A stretch of 64,000 bases of DNA, from positions 18,583-82,582 of the forward strand of contig CAKTCK010000001.1 of NCBI GenBank assembly GCA_934539245.1, written 5' to 3'. The DNA is from an uncultured Faecalibacterium sp. (GTDB lineage Bacteria; Bacillota; Clostridia; Oscillospirales; Ruminococcaceae). Position numbers and translations under genes: made by a program. This document shows, in pieces, positions 26,004 to 37,130 of this stretch. The notes under the pieces were generated by a model. It had not been told where the DNA came from, ran no database searches, and saw only the letters and a program-made list of their open reading frames with translations. Position 1 is the first letter of the stretch. Each line of letters opens with the position of its first letter.

Positions 26004-26036
26004 AGGCCGTGGTACAGGTGTACCGCAGCCTTTTTT
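26002..26036 (+). terminator. Intrinsic terminator (attenuator) before purE
   Basis: AAAGGC / GCCTTT outer stem and GGTAC / GTACC inner stem, followed by a T-run to 26036. It stands 46 bp before purE with no gene of normal size before it, which suggests attenuation of the purine cluster. Confidence 0.7.
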
Positions 26037-26081
26037 GTTTGTCGGTCTTGTTGGACAGTTGAGAAAGAGAGGCTTAGGAAA

Positions 26082-26582
26082 ATGGTTCGTAAAGTGGCAG
26101 TGATCATGGGTTCGGACAGCGATTGGCCGGTGGTCAAGGGTGCCTGTGCCCAGCTGAAAGCGCTGGACATCCCCTTTGAGGCACATATCCTTTCGGCACA
26201 CCGCACCCCCGCCGAGGCAGCAGCCTTTGCAAAAAGCGCAAGGGCCAACGGCTTTGGCGTTATCCTGTGCGCAGCAGGCATGGCAGCACATCTGGCAGGT
26301 GCTTTTGCCGCCAACACCACCCTGCCGGTCATCGGCATCCCCATGAAGGGCGGCGCGATGGACGGCTTGGACGCGCTGCTGGCTACCGTGCAGATGCCCA
26401 GCGGTATCCCGGTGGCAACTGTGGCGCTGAACGGTGCCAAGAATGCCGCATGGCTGGCTGCTGAGATCCTGGCACTGAGCGATGACGCACTGACTGAAAA
26501 GCTGGAAGCCGAGCGCGTAGCCATGGCACAGCAGATCGCAGCCAAGGAAGAAAAGCTGCAGAACGAACTGAACGAGCTGTAA
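26082..26582 (+). CDS. purE: N5-carboxyaminoimidazole ribonucleotide mutase
   Basis: 166 residues. GSDSDWPVVKG phosphate loop near residue 9, SAHRTP near 44, and CAAGMAAHLAGAFAA are present, fitting class I PurE, which works with PurK. PurK is not in this window. Converts N5-CAIR to CAIR in purine synthesis. First gene of a head-to-tail run of nine purine genes; transcription probably passes the leader terminator at 26002. Confidence 0.95.
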   Translation: MVRKVAVIMGSDSDWPVVKGACAQLKALDIPFEAHILSAHRTPAEAAAFAKSARANGFGVILCAAGMAAHLAGAFAANTTLPVIGIPMKGGAMDGLDALLATVQMPSGIPVATVALNGAKNAAWLAAEILALSDDALTEKLEAERVAMAQQIAAKEEKLQNELNEL

Positions 26583-26592
26583 AGGAGAACCA

Positions 26593-28071
<1,479 letters not shown>

Positions 28072-28075
28072 GAAC

Positions 28076-29122
28076 ATGGAAAAGAGCTATTCTGAAAGCT
28101 ACGCCGCAGCAGGCGTGGACATTACCGCCGGTTACCGCTCTGTGGAGCTGATGAAGCAGTATGTCGCCCGTACCATGAACGAGCACTGCATCGGCGGCCT
28201 GGGCGGCTTTGGCGGCCTGTTTGAGCTGGACTGCACCGGTTACAAGCATCCGGTGCTGATCTCCGGCACCGATGGTGTGGGCACCAAGCTGAAGGTGGCC
28301 ATGATCATGGATAAGCACGACACCATTGGTATCGACTGCGTGGCTATGTGCGTCAACGATGTCATCTGCGCCGGTGCAAAGCCGCTGGTGTTCCTGGATT
28401 ACATCGCCTGCGGCCGCAACGTGCCGGAAAAGATCGCCAACATCGTCAAGGGCGTGGCCGAGGGCTGCGTGCAGGCCGACTGTGCACTGGTGGGCGGCGA
28501 GACTGCCGAGCACCCGGGCATGATGCCGGAGGACGAGTACGATCTGGCCGGTTTCACCGTAGGCGTTGTGGATAAGGAGAAGATCCTGAACAACGAGACC
28601 ATGGCAGCCGGTGACGTGATCCTCGCCCTGCCCTCCACCGGTGTACACTCCAACGGTTTCTCGCTGGTGCGCAAGGTGTTCAACATCGACGCCGACCCCG
28701 ATGTGCTCTTCTCCTCTCCCGCCGAGCTGGGCGGCAAGACCCTTGGCGAGGCGCTGCTGGCTCCCACCAAGATCTACGTCAAGCCCGTGCTGAAGGTGCT
28801 GGAAGAGGTGCAGGTCAAGGGCATCTCCCACATCACCGGCGGCGGCTTCTACGAGAATATCCCCCGCAGCCTGAAGAAGGGCTGCTGCGCCCGCATCAAC
28901 AAAGCGGATGTGCGCACCCCCGCCCTGTTCCACCTGATGCAGAAGGTGGGCGGCATCTCTGAGCACGATATGTTCAATACCTTCAACATGGGCGTGGGTA
29001 TGGTGCTCACTGTGCCCGCCGAGCAGGCCGATAAGGCACTGGAGATCCTGCACGCCAACGGCGAGCCGGAAGCCTACCGTCTGGGCGTCATCGCAGAAGG
29101 TGAGGGCGTGGAGCTGTGCTGA
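28076..29122 (+). CDS. purM: Phosphoribosylformylglycinamidine cyclo-ligase
   Basis: 348 residues. ISGTDGVGTKL, the GIDCVAMCVNDV motif, LVGGETAEHPGMM and HITGGGFYENIPR are all conserved. ATP-dependent closure of FGAM to AIR. GGAGAG lies upstream within the purF stop region; overlaps purN. Confidence 0.96.
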   Translation: MEKSYSESYAAAGVDITAGYRSVELMKQYVARTMNEHCIGGLGGFGGLFELDCTGYKHPVLISGTDGVGTKLKVAMIMDKHDTIGIDCVAMCVNDVICAGAKPLVFLDYIACGRNVPEKIANIVKGVAEGCVQADCALVGGETAEHPGMMPEDEYDLAGFTVGVVDKEKILNNETMAAGDVILALPSTGVHSNGFSLVRKVFNIDADPDVLFSSPAELGGKTLGEALLAPTKIYVKPVLKVLEEVQVKGISHITGGGFYENIPRSLKKGCCARINKADVRTPALFHLMQKVGGISEHDMFNTFNMGVGMVLTVPAEQADKALEILHANGEPEAYRLGVIAEGEGVELC

Positions 29123-29712
29123 ACATTGCCGTGTTAGTGTCCGGCGGCGGCACCAATCTGCAGGCGCTGCTGGACAGTGAGGCCCGGGGCGAGAACCCCA
29201 ATGGTAAAATCACGCTGGTAGTGGCTTCCAAGCCCGGCGTCTTTGCGCTGGAACGCGCCGCAAAGGCCGGTGTGGAGAGCTGTGTGGTGCGCCGCAAGGA
29301 CTACGCCGCCAGCGAGGAATTTGACGCTGCACTGCTGGAAACGCTGCGGGCGCACAAGATCGATCTGGTGGTACTGGCGGGCTTTCTGTCCGTGCTGGGC
29401 CCCAGCGTCATCGCGGCTTATCCGCGCCGCATCCTGAACGTGCACCCGGCGCTGATCCCTTCCTTCTGCGGGCCGGGAATGTACGGTCTGCGCCCCCACG
29501 AAGCCGCACTGGCCCGGGGCTGCAAGGTGACCGGCGCTACCGTCCACTTTGTCAACGAGGAGTGCGACGGCGGGCCCATTCTGCTGCAGAAGGCCGTGGA
29601 CATCCTGCCCGGCGACACCCCAGAGGTGCTGCAGAAGCGGGTGATGGAGCAGGCTGAATGGAAGCTGCTGCCCAAGGCTGTGGCTATGGTGTGCAGCGGA
29701 GAGATTTGCTGA
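29116..29712 (+). CDS. purN: Phosphoribosylglycinamide formyltransferase
   Basis: 198 residues, GTG start at 29116 overlapping purM by 7 nt. LVSGGGTNLQAL N-terminal loop, the catalytic NVHPALIPSF segment with Asn and His, and the later GATVHFVNEECDGGPI are present. Transfers formyl from 10-formyl-THF to GAR. Followed by a repeat, so the next gene is 190 bp away. Confidence 0.94.
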   Translation: MLNIAVLVSGGGTNLQALLDSEARGENPNGKITLVVASKPGVFALERAAKAGVESCVVRRKDYAASEEFDAALLETLRAHKIDLVVLAGFLSVLGPSVIAAYPRRILNVHPALIPSFCGPGMYGLRPHEAALARGCKVTGATVHFVNEECDGGPILLQKAVDILPGDTPEVLQKRVMEQAEWKLLPKAVAMVCSGEIC

Positions 29713-29735
29713 AAGCTTGCAGAGCGTTGTTCTTG

Positions 29736-29862
29736 CCTCTCCCTTTGGGAGAGGTGGCACGGCGTAAGCCGTGACGGAGAGGGCGGGGAAGTTGCCTCCG
29801 CAAAGAGGTTCGCCCTCTCAGGCGCTGACGCGCCAGCTCCCCCAAAGGGGGGGAGCCGAGAG
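29736..29862 (+). repeat. Miniature palindromic repeat, copy 3 (composite)
   Basis: Two half-units: CCTCTCCCTTTGGGAGAGG with a CACGGCGTAAGCCGTG arm, and CCCTCTCAGGC...CAGCTCCCCC-AAAGGGGGGAGC. Fills the purN-purO gap. Confidence 0.65.
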
Positions 29863-29899
29863 TTGCTCTTTGAAAACAAAAATGCAAGGGAGAACAACA

Positions 29900-30700
29900 A
29901 TGGAAAAGATCAACCTGAACGAGTATCTGGCCTCCAACGAGTACCCCGGTCGCGGCATTGCTGTGGCCATGGCACCGGACGGACGGCAGATGTTTATCGG
30001 ATACTTTATCATGGGCCGCAGCGAGAACAGCCGCAACCGCGTGTTTGACCCCGTGCCCGAGCGCGGCGGCATCTGCACCGTGGCGGCAGACCCCGCAAAG
30101 CTGGAGGACCCCAGCCTGATCATTTACAACCCGGTGCTGACCCTTGGCAAGACCCACATCGTGACCAACGGCGACCAGACCGACACCATCTACGACCTGA
30201 TGAGCCAGGGCAAGAGCTTTGCCGACGCCCTGCGCACCCGCACCTTTGAGCCGGACGGCCCCAACTACACCCCCCGCATCTCTGCTGTGGTGTACGCCGA
30301 CGGCAGCTACCAGATGAGCATCCTCAAATCTGCCGACGGCAACGGTGACAGCGTGCAGCGCTATTTCTTTGATTATCCCCAGCCCGTTGCAGGCGAGGGC
30401 CACTTCATCAGCACCTATAAGCACAACGGCAACCCCATCCCCAGCTTTGAGGGCGAGCCGCTGCGCTTTGCCTGCCCCCGCACCATCGGCGATTTTGCCC
30501 ACGATATGTGGAGCAGCCTGAATCTGGACAACAAGGTGAGCCTGTTTGCCCGCGTTATTGATCTGGACACCGGCGAGAGTGGCGATATGATCTTCAACAA
30601 GTACGACCCCGTTTGCAGCGACTTTGACGACCCCGAGGAGCCGGAGCTGCTGCCCGAGGAGCTGGAACTGCTCAAAAAGCTTGACGCCGAGGAAGAATAA
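29900..30700 (+). CDS. purO: IMP cyclohydrolase, PurO type
   Basis: 266 residues from ATG 29900 with AAGGGAG upstream. It lacks any PurH cyclohydrolase motif and instead resembles the PurO/IMP_cyclohyd family first known from archaea (NEYPGRGIAVAMAPDG, the YFIMGRSENSRNRVF segment, DPSLIIYNP). It would close FAICAR to IMP. The C-terminal 40 residues are very acidic (PEEPELLPEELELLKKLDAEEE-like). It stands immediately before the separate AICAR transformylase, which supplies the missing half of PurH. Confidence 0.88.
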   Translation: MEKINLNEYLASNEYPGRGIAVAMAPDGRQMFIGYFIMGRSENSRNRVFDPVPERGGICTVAADPAKLEDPSLIIYNPVLTLGKTHIVTNGDQTDTIYDLMSQGKSFADALRTRTFEPDGPNYTPRISAVVYADGSYQMSILKSADGNGDSVQRYFFDYPQPVAGEGHFISTYKHNGNPIPSFEGEPLRFACPRTIGDFAHDMWSSLNLDNKVSLFARVIDLDTGESGDMIFNKYDPVCSDFDDPEEPELLPEELELLKKLDAEEE

Positions 30701-30733
30701 GAGTAAACCTTAGGATATAAGGAGGATGCACCA

Positions 30734-31915
30734 ATGAATGAACTCGCACTGAAGTACGGCTGCAACCCCAACCAGAAGCCCAGCCGCATTTATATGGAAG
30801 ATGGCTCCGACCTGCCCGTTACCGTGCTGAACGGCAAGCCCGGCTACATCAACTTTCTGGATGCCCTTAACTCCATCCAGCTGGTCAAGGAACTGAAAAC
30901 CGCCTGCGGTCTGCCCGCAGCGGCCTCCTTCAAGCACGTTTCCCCGGCGGGCGCAGCACTGGGTCTGCCCCTGACCGAGGTGGAGCGCCGGATGTACCAC
31001 ATTGCCCCGGAGACCGAGCTCTCCCCGCTGGCCTGTGCCTACGCCCGCGCCCGCGGCGCAGACCGCATGTCCTCCTTCGGCGATTGGATCGCCCTGTCCG
31101 ACATCTGCGATGTGCCCACCGCAAAGCTGATCCAGCATGAAGTGTCCGACGGCATCATCGCCCCGGGCTACGAGCCGGAGGCACTGGCCATCCTGTCCGG
31201 CAAAAAGAAGGGCAACTACAACGTGGTCGCCATCGACCCCGCCTATAAGCCCGCTCCCATCGAGCACAAGCAGGTGTACGGCATCACCTTCGAGCAGGGC
31301 CGCAACGAGCTGGTCATCAACGCCGACACCATGCTGAACAACTGGGTCACCGAGAACAAGGACGTGACCGAGGAGCAGAAGCGCGACCTCATCATTGCCC
31401 TCATTACCCTGAAGTACACCCAGTCCAACAGCGTGTGCTACACCTACAATGGCCAGACCATCGGCGTGGGCGCAGGCCAGCAGAGCCGCATCCACTGCAC
31501 CCGTCTGGCAGGCCAGAAGGCCGACAACTGGCAGCTGCGCCACATGGACAAGGTGCTGGACCTGCCCTTCCGCGACGATGTGGCAAAGCCCAACCGCGAC
31601 AACGCCATTGATGTTTACATCGGCGATACCCCGGAGGATGTCATCGGCGATGACGTCTGGGCCGAGACCTTCACCCGCCAGCCCGAGCCCCTGACCGCCG
31701 AGGAAAAGAAGGCTTACCTCAGCAAGGTGACCGGTGTGTGCCTTGGCTCGGACGCATTCTTCCCCTTCGGCGACAACATCGAGCGCGCCCGCCGCTCCGG
31801 CGTGACCGCCATCGTGCAGCCCGGCGGCTCCATCCGCGACCAGCAGGTCATCGACACCTGCAACAAGTACGGCATCGCCATGGCCTTCTGCGGCCTGCGG
31901 CTGTTCCATCACTAA
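30734..31915 (+). CDS. purH: AICAR formyltransferase (PurH C-terminal half only)
   Basis: 393 residues. Corresponds to the AICARFT domain alone: YGCNPNQKPSRIY, the catalytic SFKHVSPAGAALG with Lys-His, SFGDWIALSD, VGAGQQSRIHCTRLAGQKA and DAFFPFGDNIERA. The N-terminal MGS-like cyclohydrolase domain of bifunctional PurH is absent. AAGGAGG precedes ATG 30734. Works with the adjacent PurO to complete IMP synthesis. Confidence 0.94.
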   Translation: MNELALKYGCNPNQKPSRIYMEDGSDLPVTVLNGKPGYINFLDALNSIQLVKELKTACGLPAAASFKHVSPAGAALGLPLTEVERRMYHIAPETELSPLACAYARARGADRMSSFGDWIALSDICDVPTAKLIQHEVSDGIIAPGYEPEALAILSGKKKGNYNVVAIDPAYKPAPIEHKQVYGITFEQGRNELVINADTMLNNWVTENKDVTEEQKRDLIIALITLKYTQSNSVCYTYNGQTIGVGAGQQSRIHCTRLAGQKADNWQLRHMDKVLDLPFRDDVAKPNRDNAIDVYIGDTPEDVIGDDVWAETFTRQPEPLTAEEKKAYLSKVTGVCLGSDAFFPFGDNIERARRSGVTAIVQPGGSIRDQQVIDTCNKYGIAMAFCGLRLFHH

Positions 31916-31918
31916 AAC

Positions 31919-32050
31919 TCCTTCAGACACGGCTTGCGCCGTGCCAGCTCCCTCTGAGAGGGAGCCTTTGAGCAGGAGATAAAGTTTTCGGTTTTGCCAA
32001 AAGGCCCCCTCCTTGAGGGGGCTGTCTGCGGAGCAGACTGGGGGAGTTCC
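31919..32050 (+). repeat. Miniature palindromic repeat, copy 4 (composite)
   Basis: CACGGCTTGCGCCGTG-CCAGCTCCCTCTGAGAGGGAGC followed after 40 bp by GGCCCCCTCCTTGAGGGGGC and a GTCTGCGGAGCAGAC arm. Lies between purH and purD. Confidence 0.65.
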
Positions 32051-32085
32051 CTTGGCAGAAGAACTTTCATAAAGAAGGTAGATCT

Positions 32086-33390
32086 ATGAAAAAGAAAATC
32101 TTAGTAGTGGGCGGCGGCGGCCGCGAGCACGCCATCATCAAGGCACTGAAAAAGAGCCCCGACTGCGGCGAGATCTGGTGCGCACCGGGCAACGGCGGCA
32201 TCAGCTATGACGCCAAGTGCAAAAACATCAAGGCCACCGATGTGGATACCATGGTGGGCTTTGCAGAGGAAGAAAAGTTCGATTACGTTGTGGTGGCGCA
32301 GGACGACCCCCTTGCACTGGGCATGGTGGACGCGCTGGCAAAGGTGGGCATCCCCGCCTTTGGCCCGGACAAGGCCGCTGCCCGCATCGAGGCTTCCAAA
32401 GTGTTCTCCAAGGACCTGATGAAGAAATACGGCATCCCCACCGCAAAGTACGAGACTTTCGATGACCCCGCAAAGGTCATGGATTACATCCGCGCTGAGG
32501 GCAAGTACCCGGTGGTCATCAAGGCAGACGGCCTTGCACTGGGCAAGGGCGTGCTGATCTGCGAAAACGAGCAGCAGGCCGCCGACGGCGTCAAGGAGAT
32601 CATGCTGGACAAAAAGTTCGGTGCATCCGGCAACCATGTGGTGGTGGAAGAGTTCCTCACCGGGCCGGAGGTCAGCGTGCTGAGCTTTACGGACGGCAAG
32701 GTGGTCAAGCCCATGGTCTCCAGCATGGACCATAAGCGCGCCAACGACCACGACACCGGCCTGAACACCGGCGGCATGGGCACCATTGCCCCCAACCCTT
32801 ACTACACCCCGGAGGTGGCTGCGGAGTGCATGGAAAAAATCTTCCTGCCCACCATCCGCGCCATGAACGCCGAAGGCTGCCCCTTCAAGGGCTGCCTGTA
32901 CTTTGGCCTTATGCTCACCCCGGACGGCCCCAAGGTCATCGAGTATAACTGCCGCTTTGGCGACCCCGAAACGCAGGTGGTGCTGCCGCTGCTGGAAAGC
33001 GACCTGCTGCACATCATGCAGGCCTGCACCGACGGCACGCTGGCAGAGCAGGAGGTCAAGTTCTCCGAGGGTGCTGCGGCCTGCGTCATTCTGGCCTCCG
33101 GCGGCTACCCTGTGGCCTATGAGAAGGGCAAGCCCATCTCTGGCCTTGTGGACGGCCAGTTGCCCGGCGAGGAGAACGTGACGGTGTACCACTCCGGTAC
33201 CGCCATCACCGAGGACGGCCAGCTTGTGACCAACGGCGGCCGCGTGCTGGGCGTTACCGCCACCGGCCCGCGCCTGACCAACGCCCTGAGCCACGCCTAC
33301 GAAGCAGCCGAAAAGATCAGCTTTGAAAAGCTGCATAAGCGCAGCGATATCGGCCTGCGTGCCCTGAAAGCGCTGGCAGAGAAGCAGTAA
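32086..33390 (+). CDS. purD: Phosphoribosylamine-glycine ligase
   Basis: 434 residues of the ATP-grasp superfamily. VVGGGGREHAI N-terminal loop, the ATP-binding VIKADGLALGKGV, the HDTGLNTGGMGTIAP motif, and EYNCRFGDPETQ are conserved. Makes GAR from phosphoribosylamine and glycine. AGAAGG precedes ATG 32086. Spaced 28 nt from purL. Confidence 0.96.
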   Translation: MKKKILVVGGGGREHAIIKALKKSPDCGEIWCAPGNGGISYDAKCKNIKATDVDTMVGFAEEEKFDYVVVAQDDPLALGMVDALAKVGIPAFGPDKAAARIEASKVFSKDLMKKYGIPTAKYETFDDPAKVMDYIRAEGKYPVVIKADGLALGKGVLICENEQQAADGVKEIMLDKKFGASGNHVVVEEFLTGPEVSVLSFTDGKVVKPMVSSMDHKRANDHDTGLNTGGMGTIAPNPYYTPEVAAECMEKIFLPTIRAMNAEGCPFKGCLYFGLMLTPDGPKVIEYNCRFGDPETQVVLPLLESDLLHIMQACTDGTLAEQEVKFSEGAAACVILASGGYPVAYEKGKPISGLVDGQLPGEENVTVYHSGTAITEDGQLVTNGGRVLGVTATGPRLTNALSHAYEAAEKISFEKLHKRSDIGLRALKALAEKQ

Positions 33391-33418
33391 GAAAGAATAC
33401 AAAGGGGGAACTTACCCA

Positions 33419-36400
33419 ATGGTCTATCGTATTTATGTGGAAAAAAAGCCCGGCTTTGATGTCGAGGCAAACGGTCTAAAAAACGAGCTCACCAGCCTGC
33501 TGGGCATCAAGGACCTGACCGGTCTGCGCCTGCTGAACCGTTACGACGTGGAAGGCATCGACGAGGCACTATTCAACCAGTGCGTCAGCACCGTGTTCAG
33601 CGAGCCGCCGGTGGATAACACCTACGCCGAGCTGCCCGCTGCCGAGGGCGTGTCCTTCGCGGTGGAGTATCTGCCCGGCCAGTTCGACCAGCGCGCAGAT
33701 TCTGCCGCCGAGTGCATCCAGCTCATCAGTCAGGGCGAGCGCCCGCTGGTGCGCTCTGCCCGCGTCTACCTGCTGGAGGGCGCTCTGACCCCCGAGCAGG
33801 TGGCCGAGATCAAAAAGTATGTCATCAACCCCGTGGAAGCCCGCGAAGCTTCTCTGGAGACCAAAGAGACCCTGAAGATGGAGTACCCTGTGCCCGCTGC
33901 CGTGGCAGTGCTGGAGGGCTTCAATCAGCTGGATGAGGCTGGCCTTGCCAAGTTCATCGAGGAAAAGGGTCTGGCCATGGATCTGGGCGACATCAAGTTC
34001 TGCCAGGAGTACTTCCGCTCTGAGCAGCGCGACCCCACCATCACCGAGATCAAGATGATCGACACCTACTGGTCCGATCACTGCCGCCACACCACCTTCG
34101 GCACCATTCTGGACGATGTGCAGATCGACGATGCCATGGTGCAGGAAGCCTTTGACCGCTACATGGCCATGCGCACCGAGCTGGGCCGCGAGAACAAGCC
34201 CCGCTGCATGATGGATCTTGCCACCATCGGTGCCAAGGAACTGAAGAAGCAGGGCATCCTGAAGAATCTGGATGAGTCCGAGGAGATCAACGCCTGCACC
34301 GTCAAGATCAAGTGCGATGTCAACGGCAAGGACGAGGACTGGCTGTTCCTGTTCAAGAACGAGACCCACAACCACCCCACCGAGATCGAGCCCTTCGGCG
34401 GCGCTGCCACCTGCATCGGCGGTGCCATCCGCGACCCGCTGTCCGGCCGCAGCTATGTCTATCAGGCTATGCGCGTCACCGGCGCAGGCGACCCGCTCAA
34501 GCCGGTCAGCGAGACTATGCCCGGCAAGCTGCCTCAGCGCAAGCTGGTCACCACCGCAGCCGCCGGTTACTCCTCCTACGGCAACCAGATCGGTCTGGCT
34601 ACCGGTCAGGTGGACGAGATCTACCACCCCGGCTATGTGGCAAAGCGCATGGAGATCGGCGCCGTTGTGGGCGCTACCCCTGCCTCCCACGTCCGCCGCG
34701 AGTGCCCCGCCCCTGGCGATGTGATCGTGCTGCTGGGCGGCCGCACCGGCCGTGACGGCATCGGCGGTGCTACCGGCTCCTCCAAGGCACACAAGCTGGA
34801 TAGCCTTGAGCACTGCGGTGCCGAGGTGCAGAAGGGCAATGCTCCCATCGAGCGCAAGCTGCAGCGCCTGTTCCGCCGCGAGGATGCCTGCAAGATGATC
34901 AAGCGCTGCAACGACTTTGGTGCCGGCGGCGTTTCCGTTGCCATCGGCGAGCTGGCCGACGGCCTGTATATCGACCTGAACAAGGTCACCAAGAAGTACG
35001 AGGGTCTGGACGGCACCGAGCTGGCCATCAGCGAGAGCCAGGAGCGCATGGCTGTGGCCCTTGCCCCGGAGGATGTGGACAAGTTCATCGCCATTGCCAC
35101 CGAGGAGAACCTCGAGGCTACCCCCGTGGCCAAGGTCACCGAGGAAAAGCGCCTGAACATGGTGTGGAACGGCGTTTCCATCGTGAACATCAGCCGCGAG
35201 TTCCTGAACTCCAACGGTGCGGAGAAGCACCAGAACGTCCATGTGGAAAAGGGCAGCGTCTGGCAGCCCCAGTGGGCCGGCCTGACCTTCAGCCAGAAGA
35301 TGAAGTCCATGGTGGGCGATCTGAACGTTTGCAGCAAGAAGGGTCTTTCCGAGCGGTTCGACTCCACCATCGGTGCCGCCACCGTGCTCATGCCCTTTGG
35401 CGGCGCATACCAGCTGACCCCCCAGAACGCCATGGTAGCCAAGCTGCCGGTGGACGGCGAGACTACCACCTGCTCCGGCATGGCATGGGGCTATAACCCC
35501 TACCTGATGAGCGCCAACCAGTATGTGGGTGCACGGCTGGCTGTTATTGAGAGCGTGACCAAGCTGGTTGCCACCGGCTTCCGCTACGAGGACGCCTACC
35601 TGACCTTCCAGGAGTACTTCGAGCGTCTGGGCAACAAGCCCGAGCGCTGGGGCAAGCCGCTGGCTGCCCTGCTGGGCGCACTGGATGCGCAGATCGGTCT
35701 GGGCATTGCCTCCATCGGCGGCAAGGACAGTATGTCCGGCTCCTTTGAGCAGCTGGATGTGCCCCCCACGCTGGTGTCCTTTGCCACCGCCATCGGCAAG
35801 GCAAGCCGCGTAGTCTCCACCGAGTTCAAGAAGCCCGAGAGCACCGTGGTGCTTGTGCGTCCCATCATCGACCCGGAGACCGGCTGCCCCAACTTCTTCT
35901 CCCTGAAGGCTAACTACCGGATGGTGGAGAACATGATCGAGGAGGGCATGGTCGCCTCCGCCTGCTCTGTGGGCTACGGCGGCATTGCCGAGGCACTGTT
36001 CAAGATGGGTCTGGGCAACCGCATCGGCTTCAAGATGCGTGCGGACATGACCACCCACCAGATGTTTGAGCCCATGTACGGCTCTATCATTCTGGAAATG
36101 GTGTCTGATTCTCCCGCCGGTATGCTGCTGGGTGAGACCACCAAGGAGTACACCTTCGAGTCCTGCGGCGAAAAGCTGGATATGGCTGAGCTGCAGGAGA
36201 TCTGGGAGAGCAAGCTGGAGCCTGTGTATCCCTACCGCAAGGCCGGCCCCGCTGTGGAAAAGATCAACGGCAGCCTGACCGCTCCCGCTGCACCCAAGAT
36301 CGGTGTGGCAAAGCCCAAGGTCATCATCCCGGTGTTCCCCGGCACCAACTGCGAGTACGACACCGCCAAGGCCTTTGCCCGCGCCGGTGCCGACCCCGAA

Positions 36401-37111
36401 ATTCTGGTGGTGCGCAACCTGACTCCCGCCGACGTTGCCGAGAGCTGCGAGGCACTGGTCAAAGCCATTGACGCAAGCCAGATCGTCATGCTGCCCGGCG
36501 GCTTCTCCGGCGGCGACGAGCCGGACGGCAGCGCCAAGTTCATCGCCTCCTTCTTCCGCAACCCTGCGGTCACCGAGGCTGTGCGCCGTCTGCTGCAGCA
36601 GCGCGACGGCCTGATGCTGGGCATCTGCAACGGCTTCCAGGCGCTGATCAAGCTGGGTCTGGTGCCCTACGGCGATATCCGCCCCATCACCGCCTGTGAC
36701 CCCACCCTGACCTTCAACACCATCGGCCGTCACCAGAGCATGCTGGTGCACACCCGTGTGGCTTCCACCGGCAGTCCGTGGCTCAGCAAGTGCGAGGTGG
36801 GCGAGATGCACACCGTCGCCATCAGCCACGGCGAGGGCCGCTTTGTGGCTCCGCAGGAGGTGCTGGACACCATGCTGCGCAACAGTCAGGTGGCTACCCA
36901 GTATGTGGATCTGACCGGCGTGCCCACCATGGATCAGCGCTTCAACCCCAACGGCTCTGTGCTGGCCATCGAGGGCATCACCAGCCCCGACGGCCGTGTG
37001 TTCGGCAAGATGGGTCACTCGGAGCGCAGCGGCGAGTACCTGTACAAGAACGTCACCGGCGATAAATACCAGCCGATCTTTGAGGGCGGCGTGGACTATT
37101 TCAAGGTTTGA
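33419..37111 (+). CDS. purL: Phosphoribosylformylglycinamidine synthase, single chain
   Basis: 1230 residues, fused synthetase plus glutaminase, of the clostridial clade. N-terminal PurS-like region (1-150), linker, FGAM synthetase core with YWSDHCRHTTF, NETHNHPTEIEPFGGAATCIGG and GIASIGGKDSMSG, and a C-terminal class I amidotransferase with LPGGFSGGDEPDG, nucleophile Cys in LGICNGFQ and SHGEGRF. Converts FGAR to FGAM. GGGGGAA lies upstream. Confidence 0.97.
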   Translation: MVYRIYVEKKPGFDVEANGLKNELTSLLGIKDLTGLRLLNRYDVEGIDEALFNQCVSTVFSEPPVDNTYAELPAAEGVSFAVEYLPGQFDQRADSAAECIQLISQGERPLVRSARVYLLEGALTPEQVAEIKKYVINPVEAREASLETKETLKMEYPVPAAVAVLEGFNQLDEAGLAKFIEEKGLAMDLGDIKFCQEYFRSEQRDPTITEIKMIDTYWSDHCRHTTFGTILDDVQIDDAMVQEAFDRYMAMRTELGRENKPRCMMDLATIGAKELKKQGILKNLDESEEINACTVKIKCDVNGKDEDWLFLFKNETHNHPTEIEPFGGAATCIGGAIRDPLSGRSYVYQAMRVTGAGDPLKPVSETMPGKLPQRKLVTTAAAGYSSYGNQIGLATGQVDEIYHPGYVAKRMEIGAVVGATPASHVRRECPAPGDVIVLLGGRTGRDGIGGATGSSKAHKLDSLEHCGAEVQKGNAPIERKLQRLFRREDACKMIKRCNDFGAGGVSVAIGELADGLYIDLNKVTKKYEGLDGTELAISESQERMAVALAPEDVDKFIAIATEENLEATPVAKVTEEKRLNMVWNGVSIVNISREFLNSNGAEKHQNVHVEKGSVWQPQWAGLTFSQKMKSMVGDLNVCSKKGLSERFDSTIGAATVLMPFGGAYQLTPQNAMVAKLPVDGETTTCSGMAWGYNPYLMSANQYVGARLAVIESVTKLVATGFRYEDAYLTFQEYFERLGNKPERWGKPLAALLGALDAQIGLGIASIGGKDSMSGSFEQLDVPPTLVSFATAIGKASRVVSTEFKKPESTVVLVRPIIDPETGCPNFFSLKANYRMVENMIEEGMVASACSVGYGGIAEALFKMGLGNRIGFKMRADMTTHQMFEPMYGSIILEMVSDSPAGMLLGETTKEYTFESCGEKLDMAELQEIWESKLEPVYPYRKAGPAVEKINGSLTAPAAPKIGVAKPKVIIPVFPGTNCEYDTAKAFARAGADPEILVVRNLTPADVAESCEALVKAIDASQIVMLPGGFSGGDEPDGSAKFIASFFRNPAVTEAVRRLLQQRDGLMLGICNGFQALIKLGLVPYGDIRPITACDPTLTFNTIGRHQSMLVHTRVASTGSPWLSKCEVGEMHTVAISHGEGRFVAPQEVLDTMLRNSQVATQYVDLTGVPTMDQRFNPNGSVLAIEGITSPDGRVFGKMGHSERSGEYLYKNVTGDKYQPIFEGGVDYFKV

Positions 37112-37130
37112 TGGTAGAATAAGAAGAAAA

